Below, piece after piece: positions 32,557-41,861 of a stretch of 64,000 nucleotides of DNA. A program made the position numbers and the translations under genes. Below the pieces are notes generated by a model, which worked only from the letters and a program-made list of their open reading frames with translations, ran no database searches and had not been told where the DNA came from. This DNA comes from Bacillota bacterium (GTDB lineage: Bacteria; Bacillota; Clostridia; Lachnospirales; Lachnospiraceae). Position 1 is the stretch's first letter. Each line of letters opens with the position of its first letter. The stretch spans positions 95,165-159,164 of the forward strand of contig JAEZGK010000081.1 of assembly GCA_023437365.1 (NCBI GenBank), read 5' to 3'.

Positions 32557-33936
32557 TTATTCGATAGTGAATCCGATTTCGCAGCCGCTCTGATCAGAGC
32601 TTTTACAGTAGATATCTCCACCGTGTTCGTTTACAATATATTTACAGATGGATAAACCCAGACCGGAGCCGGGAATACTGGAGCTTCTTGATTTTTCAGC
32701 CCGGAAGAACTTATCAAACACATAGGGGATATCGTCGGCACTGATCCCGGGGCCATTATCTATTACCTTGATCAAGACAAAATGGTCTGCTAATTCTGCT
32801 TCGATCCGTAGCCTTCCGTGTTTTTCATCCATGTACTTCATGCTGTTTTCTACAAGATTATAGATTACCTCAGTAATTCTCTTGGGATCTATCGTTACAA
32901 TCAGGTTGGAAAGAGATACAGCAGAAGAGAACTCAAAACCGTTCTGCTGGGCATAGATCTTGAGCTCAGACATCAGAGGTTTGAAGTAATCCAGAAAATA
33001 CAGCTCCTGCCGGTTGATTTCCAGCTGCCTCAGCTGTGCATTGGAGTAGGTAAGCAATTCATTAATCATATCAATCAGCAGATCTGTCTTATTAATAATC
33101 ACTCCGATGAATTCCTGCTGCTGATGGGGGTTCTTGGCAATATGATCTCGCAGACCTTCACTGTAAGCCTTGATGGTTGAAATCGGAGTCTTTAAATCAT
33201 GGGAAATACAGGAGATCAGCTCCTTTTGTGATTTTTTTAGTTCTTCTTCCCGGATTTGCTTTGCCTTCAGCTCGTCACGCATCAGCTCGAAGGAATAGGA
33301 TAAGTCGCCAACTTCATTCTCGTCGACTCTCTTCCAATAAGAGCGGAGTATTTCTAGATTATAATTACCCGCAATGATTGCCCTTGCAGAGGCACTGATT
33401 TCTCTTAGGGGCTTTAGTACCCGATGACTGAAGAATAGGGAGCGGACGGATAGGAGCAGGAGGCTGAGGAGTATCCCAAGACCAATCGGCAAAAAAATCT
33501 TTACTGAATTGCCGCGATTAGAAGGGGAGAGTGCTTCTGATTTCGGAATCAGAAAAACGACAAACCCGAAGGTGGTGCCGTCTTTTTGAAGAACGAAGCT
33601 TTTCTTGAGGGTATTCTGATATTCTAGAGCAAAGCTCCTATCAAATTGCAGCATTTCCTGAACATTGATTACTTCTCCCTCTGTAACATGAAACTCGTGA
33701 TCGGCATGAAGAACTTTTCCTGACAGATCCAATACGATATAAGGATATTGTCCTCGCTCATAGAGTCCTTGCTCGATAGAATACTTCTGTGCCTGTACCT
33801 TCAGTCTGCTGGTATTATCATACTCGTTAAAATCGGTGGCTTCAAAGAGAAAGTAGCTGAGGAGAAAGGACACGAAAAGAACGGCTGCTATGATGGCAGC
33901 CGTAATCATATTTAATTGGTGGAGTCTTTGCTTCAT
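32557..33936 (-). CDS. Sensor histidine kinase (module 1)
   Basis: The 459-residue membrane kinase has helices near residues 12-32 and 150-172 flanking an extracellular domain of about 115 residues. HAMP follows, then HisKA with SCISHDLKTPISTIKAYSEGL (phospho-His near 245). The ATPase domain has the N-box NLVENSMKYMD, DNGPGIS and GSGLGLSICKYI. AGAGGT precedes the ATG. It is the last gene of a permease-ATPase-regulator-kinase operon. Such modules usually sense cell-envelope stress or antimicrobial peptides; the signal here is unknown. Confidence 0.9.
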   Translation of the reverse strand: MKQRLHQLNMITAAIIAAVLFVSFLLSYFLFEATDFNEYDNTSRLKVQAQKYSIEQGLYERGQYPYIVLDLSGKVLHADHEFHVTEGEVINVQEMLQFDRSFALEYQNTLKKSFVLQKDGTTFGFVVFLIPKSEALSPSNRGNSVKIFLPIGLGILLSLLLLSVRSLFFSHRVLKPLREISASARAIIAGNYNLEILRSYWKRVDENEVGDLSYSFELMRDELKAKQIREEELKKSQKELISCISHDLKTPISTIKAYSEGLRDHIAKNPHQQQEFIGVIINKTDLLIDMINELLTYSNAQLRQLEINRQELYFLDYFKPLMSELKIYAQQNGFEFSSAVSLSNLIVTIDPKRITEVIYNLVENSMKYMDEKHGRLRIEAELADHFVLIKVIDNGPGISADDIPYVFDKFFRAEKSRSSSIPGSGLGLSICKYIVNEHGGDIYCKSSDQSGCEIGFTIE

Positions 33937-33988
33937 GATTACCTCTATTCCGCCGCCAACGGCGGCGCAAACAAATAATATGGGAAGT

Positions 33989-34010
33989 GTGAAGGTGCTT
34001 TTCCTTCACA
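33989..34010 (-). repeat. Intercistronic hairpin shared with the nifK-nifE gap
   Basis: On the transcribed (minus) strand the stem GTGAAGG/CCTTCAC with loop AAAAGCA matches 25177-25198 in 21 of 22 positions. It separates the response regulator gene from the kinase gene. An extra GGGAA/TTCCC pair can extend the stem. A GCCGCC/GGCGGC hairpin lies nearby at 33951-33966. Confidence 0.7.
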
Positions 34011-34020
34011 GTTCCCTCAT

Positions 34021-34709
34021 TTAATCTACGGATAATTTATAACCCGCACCCCAGACAGTCTTTATGTAATCCAGCTGGTAGGCTGCTAATTTCTCCCTGA
34101 TCCTTTTGATATATACGGTTACGCTGTTATCATCCCCATATTTTTCATAACCCCAGACTCCGCTGTAGATCTGATCCTTGGTGAATACCTGATTTTGATT
34201 GATGGCAAGATAATACAGGACGTCAAATTCTTTGGTAGTCAGGGAGAATGCTTCGCCCTTGGCAAGAGCGGTATAGGAGGCTTTCTTCAGGACCAGATCG
34301 CCAAGGATGACCTCATCCCTGGATGTGTTCGTCCTGCTTGTCATTTGCTCATATCTTCTTAAGTTGGCCTTAACCCGTGCAACCAGCTCAAGCGGGCTGA
34401 AGGGCTTTGTCACATAATCATCTGCACCGATCCCAAGAGCGATTACTTTATCCATCTCACCGCTTTTGGCAGAAATCATGATGATCGGAACATCGCTTTG
34501 CGCACGGATTTCCTTACAGACGGAGATGCCATCCTTCTTAGGAAGCATAATATCGAGAAGAATCAGACCGGGCTGCTCCTTGGAAAATGCGGCAAGACCT
34601 TCGACACCATCATACCTGACGACGGGTATAAAGCCTTCTACCTCAAGATATGCACCCAGAATGGTAGCCAATTTTTTTCGTCTTCAATAATTAATACCTT
34701 CTGTCCCAT
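34021..34709 (-). pseudogene. OmpR-family response regulator (module 1), frameshifted at an A7 run
   Basis: From the ATG at 34709 (GGGGGAA upstream) the frame reads MGQKVLIIEDEKN and then loses register. One extra A in the seven-A run (34672-34678) would restore EDEKKLATILGAYLEVEGF. The rest is a standard regulator: phospho-Asp in LILLDIMLPKKDG, Lys in DDYVTKPFSP, and a C-terminal winged helix ending VWGAGYKLSVD. The total of 689 nt is one short of a 229-residue gene. The ORF from TTG at 34671 lacks the first strand and the acidic pocket. It may be a sequencing error, a phase-variable switch or a true mutation. Confidence 0.8.
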
Positions 34710-34839
34710 AATTCCCCCACTTCCAGAACGAAATCTGATTCATGGCTCTCATAAGCAATATGTTTACTCCTGTGATGACTCTATTATAGCGATATTTTAC
34801 AGGATTTACAACGATGTTTTTCATCAGCACGGGTCCTGC

Positions 34840-35598
34840 TTACCAGCCCTTTTCCTTTAGGAATTTGTAAACAGTCTCTTCCCTTTCCTGCTTTGTCTCC
34901 TCCGAATATTCCTCAAGCCGTAAATCACCGTCGATCCGTCCGTCCTTTAAATAGATGATACGGTTGCCTCTGAGGGCAGCCTTCAAATCATGAGTTACCA
35001 TAACGATGGATTGCCCTTCTTTATGAATATCCGAGAATATATTGAGAACAGTTTCTCCCTGAGAGGAATTCAGTGAGCCTGTCGGTTCATCGGCAAATAA
35101 TATCTTGGGCTGATTAATCATGGCACGACAGATCGCAACCTTTTGTTTTTGACCACCCGACATCTGGTTGGGGAATTTTTTCTTCTGGCTTATCAGCTCC
35201 ATTTTCTCAAGCATAATATGGATTCTTTGATCGGTTTCCCGCCTATCCTTCTTCAGCTTGTAGGTTGGACTTAATATATTCTCATATACCGTCAGATTGG
35301 GTACCAGATGAATTCCCTGGAAGATAAAACCGAGCTTTTCCTTACGCAGACGAGATAACTTGCAATCACTCAGGCGAGTGATGTTCTGACCGTCAAAGAA
35401 TACCTTTCCTGTTGTGATCTCGTCCATTCCGCTGATGGAATAGAGCAGAGTGGATTTACCCGATCCGGAGCTTCCCATGATAACGGTAAAATCTCCTTCG
35501 TAAATTTCAAGGTTCATATTTTTTATTACATTATTTACTTCACCGTCACTGATGAAGCTCTTACACATTAATTCGGTTCTGATTATGGCATTTCTCAT
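34840..35598 (-). CDS. ABC transporter ATPase (module 1, MacB/LolD type)
   Basis: The 252-residue ATPase has Walker A MGSSGSGKST near residue 43, signature QMSGGQKQKVAICRAM near 145 and Walker B ILFADEPTGSLNS near 170. The H-loop is MVTHDLKAALRGNRIIYLKDG. It pairs with the FtsX-type permease 16 nt upstream. This family works in peptide-antibiotic detoxification, lipoprotein release or mechanotransmission rather than import. GGAGGAG precedes the ATG. Confidence 0.92.
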   Translation of the reverse strand: MRNAIIRTELMCKSFISDGEVNNVIKNMNLEIYEGDFTVIMGSSGSGKSTLLYSISGMDEITTGKVFFDGQNITRLSDCKLSRLRKEKLGFIFQGIHLVPNLTVYENILSPTYKLKKDRRETDQRIHIMLEKMELISQKKKFPNQMSGGQKQKVAICRAMINQPKILFADEPTGSLNSSQGETVLNIFSDIHKEGQSIVMVTHDLKAALRGNRIIYLKDGRIDGDLRLEEYSEETKQEREETVYKFLKEKGW

Positions 35599-35613
35599 AA
35601 TGGTTTCTCCTCC

Positions 35614-37923
35614 CTATTCCTGAACCAGCGCTCGGGCATTCAGCTTAAATAATGACTTCGAGGATGCCAGAGTGCTTAAGATAAACACAAGTAAGACTAC
35701 TGCATTTGCTAAGATTAGATGTGATGCCCGGTACTGCATCGGATATTCTGTAAAGTTAAAAGCTGATAGGCATAATCTCATTATTGGGGCATAGCTGCAC
35801 AGACTGATCGGCAAAGTGATGAGAATCGAAGCCAGGGCGATCACCAGTACATAAATCAGATTGGCCCGGATTAGGTGCCAGGAGGAATAGCCAATACATT
35901 TATAGATACTGTTGATTTTATATGACTTTACATTCTTCAGAAATACGATACTGAAAATGTTAATTCCAGCGATCAGTACGACCAGTACTGCTACCGGGGG
36001 GATAGCCCTTTGCTGCGGAACGACGATCATGTTCATGATACTGGAATACATCTCAGTCCGTTTCATTACCTTTCCCTTGCCTCCGAGCTTGTTTTTCATA
36101 TCCTGTAGGAAGCTTTCCGTATCCTTCGGATCTTTTAGATAGACCGAGACATTGTTGTAACTAAAATTGATTTGATTATCGCTGAAGGTTGAGGTTGTCA
36201 GGCGACACAGGCTTCCGAACTGCATATAAGTCTGGAATAAGCCTGTAATCAGCATATCTGTTTCGGTTTTGTCATCCAGGTAAATCTGTATATAGTCACC
36301 GACCCCTTTGCGGAGCTCCCCGGCCATCTTGGTCGAGATAGCGATTTCCTCGTAGGATCTGGGATTCCGGCCTTCTATTACAGGGAGAGCGGTCTGATCA
36401 AAATCATCATACACGAAGGCAGTCATTGTAGTATTGGACATACCCTTTTTCCATTTCATCGCAACTCTGGTGTCATAATTACTGCTAAGGGTATGATCGA
36501 TACGTTCATCCTGTAGGATTGTATTTATCACAAAGTCGAAATCATCGCGATTGGCAACTCCTACCATAACATCTGATTTATCAATACCGATCCAGAAGTC
36601 GTTATTATCGTTCATGCCATTGGCAACCTCCAATGAGATCACGATAAAATTAACGGCAAAGATCGTTACGATACAGGTAATCAGGATACTGAGCGCACTT
36701 CGTTTCTCGCGCATAAACGTACGATAAGCGATGCCGAAAGCTGAGAACTGAAGGGAAGAATTGCCCTTGTAATGCTTCTTTTTCTTAATTCCACCATAAT
36801 TATTTCCTGACAGCGAGACTACCGGTTTAATACGGCAGGATTTTCTGATAATTAGAATAATCAATAATAGAATGAAGCTTGTAATGACTAGATAACAGAT
36901 CAGCCCGGACAGAAAGGAATATTCCGTCTTTAGCCGTCCCATATTCTCATAGATGGAGGTTAATATAGTATCGGAGATAAACACGGAGCTAATATTACCA
37001 ATCAGACAAGCCAGAGTAATCAGTACAAAGTACAGTTTGATATACATAGCCATGATAGTAGCCTGAGTATAGCCCATAGTACGATAGACAGCGATCGCTT
37101 TTGCATCGGTAATCATAGCATTTTTAATCATGTAATAAATCATCAGACCGCTGACCAGCAGCATGATCACACCGACAGCCAAGAACACTGCACCTATGAT
37201 ACGTCCAACGATTAAGCCGTTGTTAATCCGATCCTCCAGAGCTAAAAAAGATCCGGAAAAAATGCCGCTATAGGTTTCACGGTATTTCTCTTCAATTTCC
37301 CGACCGGTTACTGCATTCTTTCCATAGACAGCAATCGTGATACGTTCCTTGGCCGGTAGCTTGCGTACGAGGATATCGCTGTCGTAGGCAGTACTGGTCT
37401 GATAAGTGTCAGTATAGATCCCCGCAACACGATAGGTAACATCCCTGTCTGCAAGCTTGATCATTACAGTATCACCGATATGAACAGCATATTCATTGCT
37501 GAGGCAGACAGGCAGGATACATTCCTCCTCGGTCAATGTATTCCCCAAATCCTTCCTGCCTTCGAGATAGAGCGCCTTACCAAAGACAGCATCCTTGTAT
37601 TCCGTAAGGTTTGTAAAGGTTTCCACCTTTTTTCCCTTTAGGAATAGGCTCTCATCGACATAATGATTATGCATATATTCCACTCGTTCGACATTGGGAA
37701 GGCTCAGAAATTGATCCCCCATAGTGAGAATTTTATCTTTATCATTTGTGTGAGGATAAATCTTGGCAGTCATAGCATGGCAAGCCTTCGCGAATTCCCG
37801 GCTGGGCTTCTCTAAGGAAGTCAGTATACTTAATGCTCCTGCTAACAGCATCGTGCAGATGGTAATAATCAGAAATATTAATACGGTCTGCAGCTTTCGT
37901 TGTCTTAAAATCTTAATCCACAT
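35614..37923 (-). CDS. FtsX-family ABC permease (module 1)
   Basis: The 769-residue membrane protein has an N-terminal helix (about residues 8-30), a large extracellular region, two FtsX-type helix bundles (about 245-375 and 635-769) and a second extracellular domain between them. It is typical of MacB/BceB-like duplicated permeases. The ATG at 37923 (AGAGGAG upstream) is chosen over the ATG at 37950, since MWIKILRQRKLQTVLIFLIITI is the usual family start. It is the first gene of the operon; an 11-bp repeat array lies 130-230 bp upstream. Confidence 0.85.
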   Translation of the reverse strand: MWIKILRQRKLQTVLIFLIITICTMLLAGALSILTSLEKPSREFAKACHAMTAKIYPHTNDKDKILTMGDQFLSLPNVERVEYMHNHYVDESLFLKGKKVETFTNLTEYKDAVFGKALYLEGRKDLGNTLTEEECILPVCLSNEYAVHIGDTVMIKLADRDVTYRVAGIYTDTYQTSTAYDSDILVRKLPAKERITIAVYGKNAVTGREIEEKYRETYSGIFSGSFLALEDRINNGLIVGRIIGAVFLAVGVIMLLVSGLMIYYMIKNAMITDAKAIAVYRTMGYTQATIMAMYIKLYFVLITLACLIGNISSVFISDTILTSIYENMGRLKTEYSFLSGLICYLVITSFILLLIILIIRKSCRIKPVVSLSGNNYGGIKKKKHYKGNSSLQFSAFGIAYRTFMREKRSALSILITCIVTIFAVNFIVISLEVANGMNDNNDFWIGIDKSDVMVGVANRDDFDFVINTILQDERIDHTLSSNYDTRVAMKWKKGMSNTTMTAFVYDDFDQTALPVIEGRNPRSYEEIAISTKMAGELRKGVGDYIQIYLDDKTETDMLITGLFQTYMQFGSLCRLTTSTFSDNQINFSYNNVSVYLKDPKDTESFLQDMKNKLGGKGKVMKRTEMYSSIMNMIVVPQQRAIPPVAVLVVLIAGINIFSIVFLKNVKSYKINSIYKCIGYSSWHLIRANLIYVLVIALASILITLPISLCSYAPIMRLCLSAFNFTEYPMQYRASHLILANAVVLLVFILSTLASSKSLFKLNARALVQE

Positions 37924-38040
37924 GGGAACTCTCCTCTTTCTGATGAACATACTATCATCATAACGAAGGAAAATAAAATAAAAATAGATAATTTATGAAT
38001 AATTATGAATAAGTGTCCTCCCTTTTACCATAAGCAAACA

Positions 38041-38154
38041 GCAATCAGTAAATATGCAGACAGTAAGCAGACAGTAAGCAGACAGTAGGCAGACAGTAAG
38101 CAGACGGTAAGCAGACAGTAAGCAAACGGTAAGCAGACAGTAAGCAGACGGTAA
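38041..38154. repeat. 11-bp direct-repeat array
   Basis: Nine consecutive units of GCAGACAGTAA (38056-38154) differ only at a few positions; a diverged tenth unit (GCAATCAGTAA) precedes them at 38041. The period equals about one turn of DNA. The array sits between the start of the ABC/two-component operon (minus) and the esterase gene (plus). Confidence 0.9.
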
Positions 38155-38173
38155 TATTCCGGAAAACATATTG

Positions 38174-38203
38174 AATTATACTATTAAGAATTATACTATT
38201 AAG
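38174..38203. repeat. 15-bp direct duplication
   Basis: AATTATACTATTAAG occurs twice in immediate succession between the 11-bp array and the esterase gene. It may contribute -10-like sequences (TATACT). Confidence 0.75.
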
Positions 38204-38316
38204 ATAATAAATACTTTGCAGAAAAGGCAAAATGATTTAAACTGAAAAATGAGCTCTGTTAATCCTCGAATCTTATAGTCAATAAAATAGAATATTAAGG
38301 AAGGAGAGAATTGAGA

Positions 38317-39183
38317 ATGGAACATAAAGAAGTCAAAGTAATAAAGAATAATCCGTCCCTGAAGGGTATGGCTGCCATGGTGCCGAATGTAGTATTTTCA
38401 ACAGTACAGGGAGAGGAATTAAAGATGCAGATATTTAAGCCTTGGACACCGGAGGGAGGGGAGCAGCTTCAATTTCCCCTGATCGTTTTCGTCCAGGGCA
38501 GTGCCTGGACCTTCCCCGATGTGAATTATCAGATCCCTCAGCTTGCGCAATTCGCCAGAGAAGGGTATGTTGTAGCGACTCTGACCCATAGAAACAGTCT
38601 GGAGGGGCATCCGTTTCCCGCATTTCTAGAGGATGTGAAGACAGGCATCCGATTTTTAAGAAAACATGAGGGGCAGTATCAGATTGATCCGGAGAGGGTT
38701 GGTATCTGGGGGACCTCCTCCGGTGGAAATACAGCACTTCTGGTGGGACTGACAGGGGAGGATTCGGAGTATAAAACAAGTGAATATCAAGATTTTTCGG
38801 ATTCGGTCAAGGCCGTTGTGGATTGCTTCGGTCCGACGGACTTAACGGATGCCATCAATAATATATCCTTTATCCCGGAAGGTATGAGGGAGATTTTTGA
38901 GGGTTTACGAGGGGAAGATACCGAAGAAAATATAAGAAGACTTCAGCAAATTAATCCGGTTAACCATATTAAACAGGAGAAGAAGTATCCTCCTTTTTTA
39001 ATCCTGCAGGGCAATCAGGACGAGCTGGTGCACTATTCTCAGAGTGAGACGATGTATCAGAAGCTTCTGGAGGCAGGAGCAGATGCATCCCTGGTTTGTG
39101 TGGAGGGAGCACCCCATGAGGGCTCCTTCTGGACTAACGAGGTTCTGGAGATCATTCGAGCTTTCTTTGATCAGAATTTATAG
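38317..39183 (+). CDS. Alpha/beta hydrolase (acetyl-esterase/lipase-like)
   Basis: The 288-residue cytoplasmic hydrolase has VFVQGSAWTFPD as oxyanion region, the nucleophile in GIWGTSSGGNTA (GxSxG) near residue 137, an acid in ILQGNQDELVHYSQ near 232 and His in EGAPHEGSFW near 266. The BD-FAE/HSL-like group cleaves short acyl esters, often from plant polysaccharides. The start is ATG 38317 or TTG 38311; GGAGAG lies just upstream of both. A strong hairpin terminator follows. Confidence 0.83.
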   Translation: MEHKEVKVIKNNPSLKGMAAMVPNVVFSTVQGEELKMQIFKPWTPEGGEQLQFPLIVFVQGSAWTFPDVNYQIPQLAQFAREGYVVATLTHRNSLEGHPFPAFLEDVKTGIRFLRKHEGQYQIDPERVGIWGTSSGGNTALLVGLTGEDSEYKTSEYQDFSDSVKAVVDCFGPTDLTDAINNISFIPEGMREIFEGLRGEDTEENIRRLQQINPVNHIKQEKKYPPFLILQGNQDELVHYSQSETMYQKLLEAGADASLVCVEGAPHEGSFWTNEVLEIIRAFFDQNL

Positions 39184-39225
39184 AGGCCATGCTAAACTCC
39201 GCTGATTAGGGGTTATATCAATAAA

Positions 39226-39267
39226 CAGAAGGGGCTTTTGATATCTGCATATCAAAAGCCCCTTCTG
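39226..39267. terminator. Bidirectional hairpin between esterase and chemoreceptor genes
   Basis: A 19-bp perfect stem around a CTGC loop includes GGGGCTTTTGATAT paired with ATATCAAAAGCCCC. It lies between two convergent stop codons. Confidence 0.8.
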
Positions 39268-39289
39268 CTAATGTAGGTATGTAATGGGT

Positions 39290-41506
39290 TTATACGGTAA
39301 ACTTCTGGATGGCGTGCATAAGGTTGTCGGCATTGACATTGAGCTTTCCTACCGACTCATTTAAGGTACCTACAGATACCAGCTGATCGTTGGATACCTG
39401 ATTAACATTATTAGAGGAAGCAGCAATCTCCTCCAATACGGCAGAGATGCTTTCTATCGCAGAGAGGGTGCTGACTCTGGCTTCATTAATGGTTGAGACA
39501 TTCTCCGTGATGTATGTCAGGAAGACCACCAGCTTCTCCACACTTTCGTTGATATCCTGATACGAAGAGGTAGTATTCTTAACCGCACTATCCTGAAGTA
39601 TCAGAACCTGCTCTGCGCTGCGTGCTATTCCAACTGCCTTTGAGGTATCCTCCTGAATACTTTGAATAATCTTCTTAATGTCATTGACAGAGGACTTGGA
39701 CATTTCTGCCAGGGTTCTGATCTCATCGGCAACCACAGCAAAGCCCTTACCATATTCTCCTGCACGTGCTGCCTCAATGGATGCGTTCAGAGATAACAGG
39801 TTGGTCTGATTGGCTATGTCATTGATTACATTAATGATTTTATTGATGGAAGAGGATTTTTCTGCTAATTTCTCTATCTCCTGAATAATATTAGTTGTGA
39901 TTTCTATCGTAGCAGAGGTCTGCTGGTTCAATTCGTCTGTAGTGGCAGTTCCTTCTATAACACGCATCTTTGTGTTATCTGCGATATTACCTATTTCCTT
40001 AGTGTTTTCACTTACGAGTTCGATCTTCTGGGACAGATTGTCCATCTGAATCAGACATTCTTCCGCGTTTTTGGCCTGCTGATTTACACCCAGTTCAATC
40101 TCGTTCATAGCGTACGAGATATTCTCGGCAGATTTTAAGAACAGCTCCGAGGTTCTGGATAAATCAGAGGAGGAGTCTAATACTTCACTGCTGGATTGCT
40201 TAACCTTCGTAATCAATTCATTTACATTAGAGAAGGTTTCCTGAAGCTCCTCAGTAAGAATATGGAACTCATCCTTGCGCTTTGACGAGAACTTGACTGT
40301 AAAATCTCCTTTGGCGGCTTGTCTTAAGCGTTTATTAATGCCCCGGATGGTTTTATCGATATCCAGAGACAGAAGTGCTGCTGTAATAATCGCTAGGATA
40401 CAGGCAATTACTACAATGATGATGGTAAGCTGCTTGATGCTGTCCGCCTGTTTGTCTATGGTAGACTGAGGCATCAGTTCACAGATCATAGCACCGGTAT
40501 CTCCAATTTTAGAATAAAGGAACAGGTAGGGCACACCCTTATAGATAACCTCTTTTGTTCCGTTGGCTGCCTCTGCCGCCAGGGCTTCCTGATAGAAGAG
40601 CTCACTTGTAAACTGAGGCTCTACAGATGAGGTTTCTTCGACAGCAGGCTCTATGACCGCGGCATCTCCAACAGCGGTTTCTTCCTTGGCCCGATGGATG
40701 ATCTCCCTGCCGTCCGGAGTAATGAGAGCAAGAATACCTGATTTATCAATAGACAGATCAGCAAGGATTTGGTCCACTGCCTCGGCTTTGATATCTATAA
40801 TCAGAACAGAATCTAATCTGCCGAAGCCGCGAATCAGTCGCATGGAATAATCCTCGGGCCCTGTCTGCAGCTTCTCATCAAGGTATTCATCCTGCCCGTC
40901 CCACAGAAGCTTCATCGGATTGGCAATCAGATATTTGCCGTTCTCTGTCTCTGCAAAGCCTGCATAAAAACCATCCTTGAACTTTAACTGTAAAGTTGTG
41001 ATCGATAATGCTGTATCTGATATAATATATATATTCGAAATGAACTCGTCCGAGGTCCTTTTGGACGCGAGGGCTTTGGCAAAAGTATTGTAGGTAGCGG
41101 ATAACTTCAGTTTATCGCCGGTGTTACGAAGGTAATCAGTCAGTGCTGTATCACTCACATATTGGTTACTGGCTGCTATTACACTCTGAAAACCGAACCG
41201 CATATATTCGGCAGCCATATTAATGGAATCTGCAGTAGAAATCTCATAATTATCCTTGATTCCGGAGGAAGCCTTCTCGAAGGAAGCGATTCCCAATACA
41301 ATGATGCACATGATTGGTATAAAAAAGGAAGCAATCAGCCGAAACCGCAAGGTAGAAAACAGCTTTACCTTCGGAAGAGCTTTCAAATGCTCATTCTTTT
41401 CTTCAGGAAGGGGCTCCCGCCTGGCTTTCAACTTAACATCCCCTATCATCTTCTTCTTTCCGTCGGTTTTTGGCAATAAAAATATGTTCTTCAACTTAGA
41501 CCCCAT
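39290..41506 (-). CDS. Methyl-accepting chemotaxis protein
   Basis: The 738-residue transmembrane receptor has a long basic cytoplasmic N-terminus (~55 residues), helix 1 near 56-76 and an extracellular sensory region (~77-355, probably Cache-like). Helix 2 lies near 358-380, followed by HAMP and a signalling coiled coil with the conserved tip region GKGFAVVADEIRTLAEMSKSS. It would signal to CheA/CheW, neither of which is in this window. The ligand is unknown. The extracellular domain contains a Glu/Ala-rich insert (AVIEPAVEETSSVEPQ). AGAAAGGTG precedes the ATG. Confidence 0.9.
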   Translation of the reverse strand: MGSKLKNIFLLPKTDGKKKMIGDVKLKARREPLPEEKNEHLKALPKVKLFSTLRFRLIASFFIPIMCIIVLGIASFEKASSGIKDNYEISTADSINMAAEYMRFGFQSVIAASNQYVSDTALTDYLRNTGDKLKLSATYNTFAKALASKRTSDEFISNIYIISDTALSITTLQLKFKDGFYAGFAETENGKYLIANPMKLLWDGQDEYLDEKLQTGPEDYSMRLIRGFGRLDSVLIIDIKAEAVDQILADLSIDKSGILALITPDGREIIHRAKEETAVGDAAVIEPAVEETSSVEPQFTSELFYQEALAAEAANGTKEVIYKGVPYLFLYSKIGDTGAMICELMPQSTIDKQADSIKQLTIIIVVIACILAIITAALLSLDIDKTIRGINKRLRQAAKGDFTVKFSSKRKDEFHILTEELQETFSNVNELITKVKQSSSEVLDSSSDLSRTSELFLKSAENISYAMNEIELGVNQQAKNAEECLIQMDNLSQKIELVSENTKEIGNIADNTKMRVIEGTATTDELNQQTSATIEITTNIIQEIEKLAEKSSSINKIINVINDIANQTNLLSLNASIEAARAGEYGKGFAVVADEIRTLAEMSKSSVNDIKKIIQSIQEDTSKAVGIARSAEQVLILQDSAVKNTTSSYQDINESVEKLVVFLTYITENVSTINEARVSTLSAIESISAVLEEIAASSNNVNQVSNDQLVSVGTLNESVGKLNVNADNLMHAIQKFTV

Positions 41507-41861
41507 ACCTTCACCTTTCTCATAATTATAGTATGATTTCAGCGCCTGTCTTTTGTGTATTAATCAATAACCTTTTTGCTTTGACAACTTGATTATAACA
41601 TTTGGAAAAATCATATAACATGAACAAACTACTTAAAATTTGTAATTATTAAGCATTATCATACTAATATACAACCACACTACGTAACAAACAGTCAAAC
41701 TGAATCACAACAGACCGATTTGGAGAGAGAGGAAAACGGACAAGAATTGCTGATTTCATATTCCGGATTGAAAAATATACCATTCTGCTGTATTATATAA
41801 GTCACATTGGAAGCTTATTATGCCATATGCTGAGCTTCTTTTCATAGGGAGGGTTATAAGT
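41507..41861. other. Intergenic stretch, no gene seen
   Basis: About 355 AT-rich nt lie between divergent genes. It presumably contains both promoters, but I see no confident pair; a TATAAT-like sequence occurs on the minus strand near 41593. Confidence 0.4.

Noticed and set aside
34021..34671. Taking the TTG at 34671 as the true start of the response regulator
   Set aside because: It lacks a ribosome site and removes the first beta strand and acidic pocket; the proper start at 34709 is one frame away.
38041..38154. CRISPR array
   Set aside because: The units are 11 bp and contiguous, with no spacers and no cas genes nearby.
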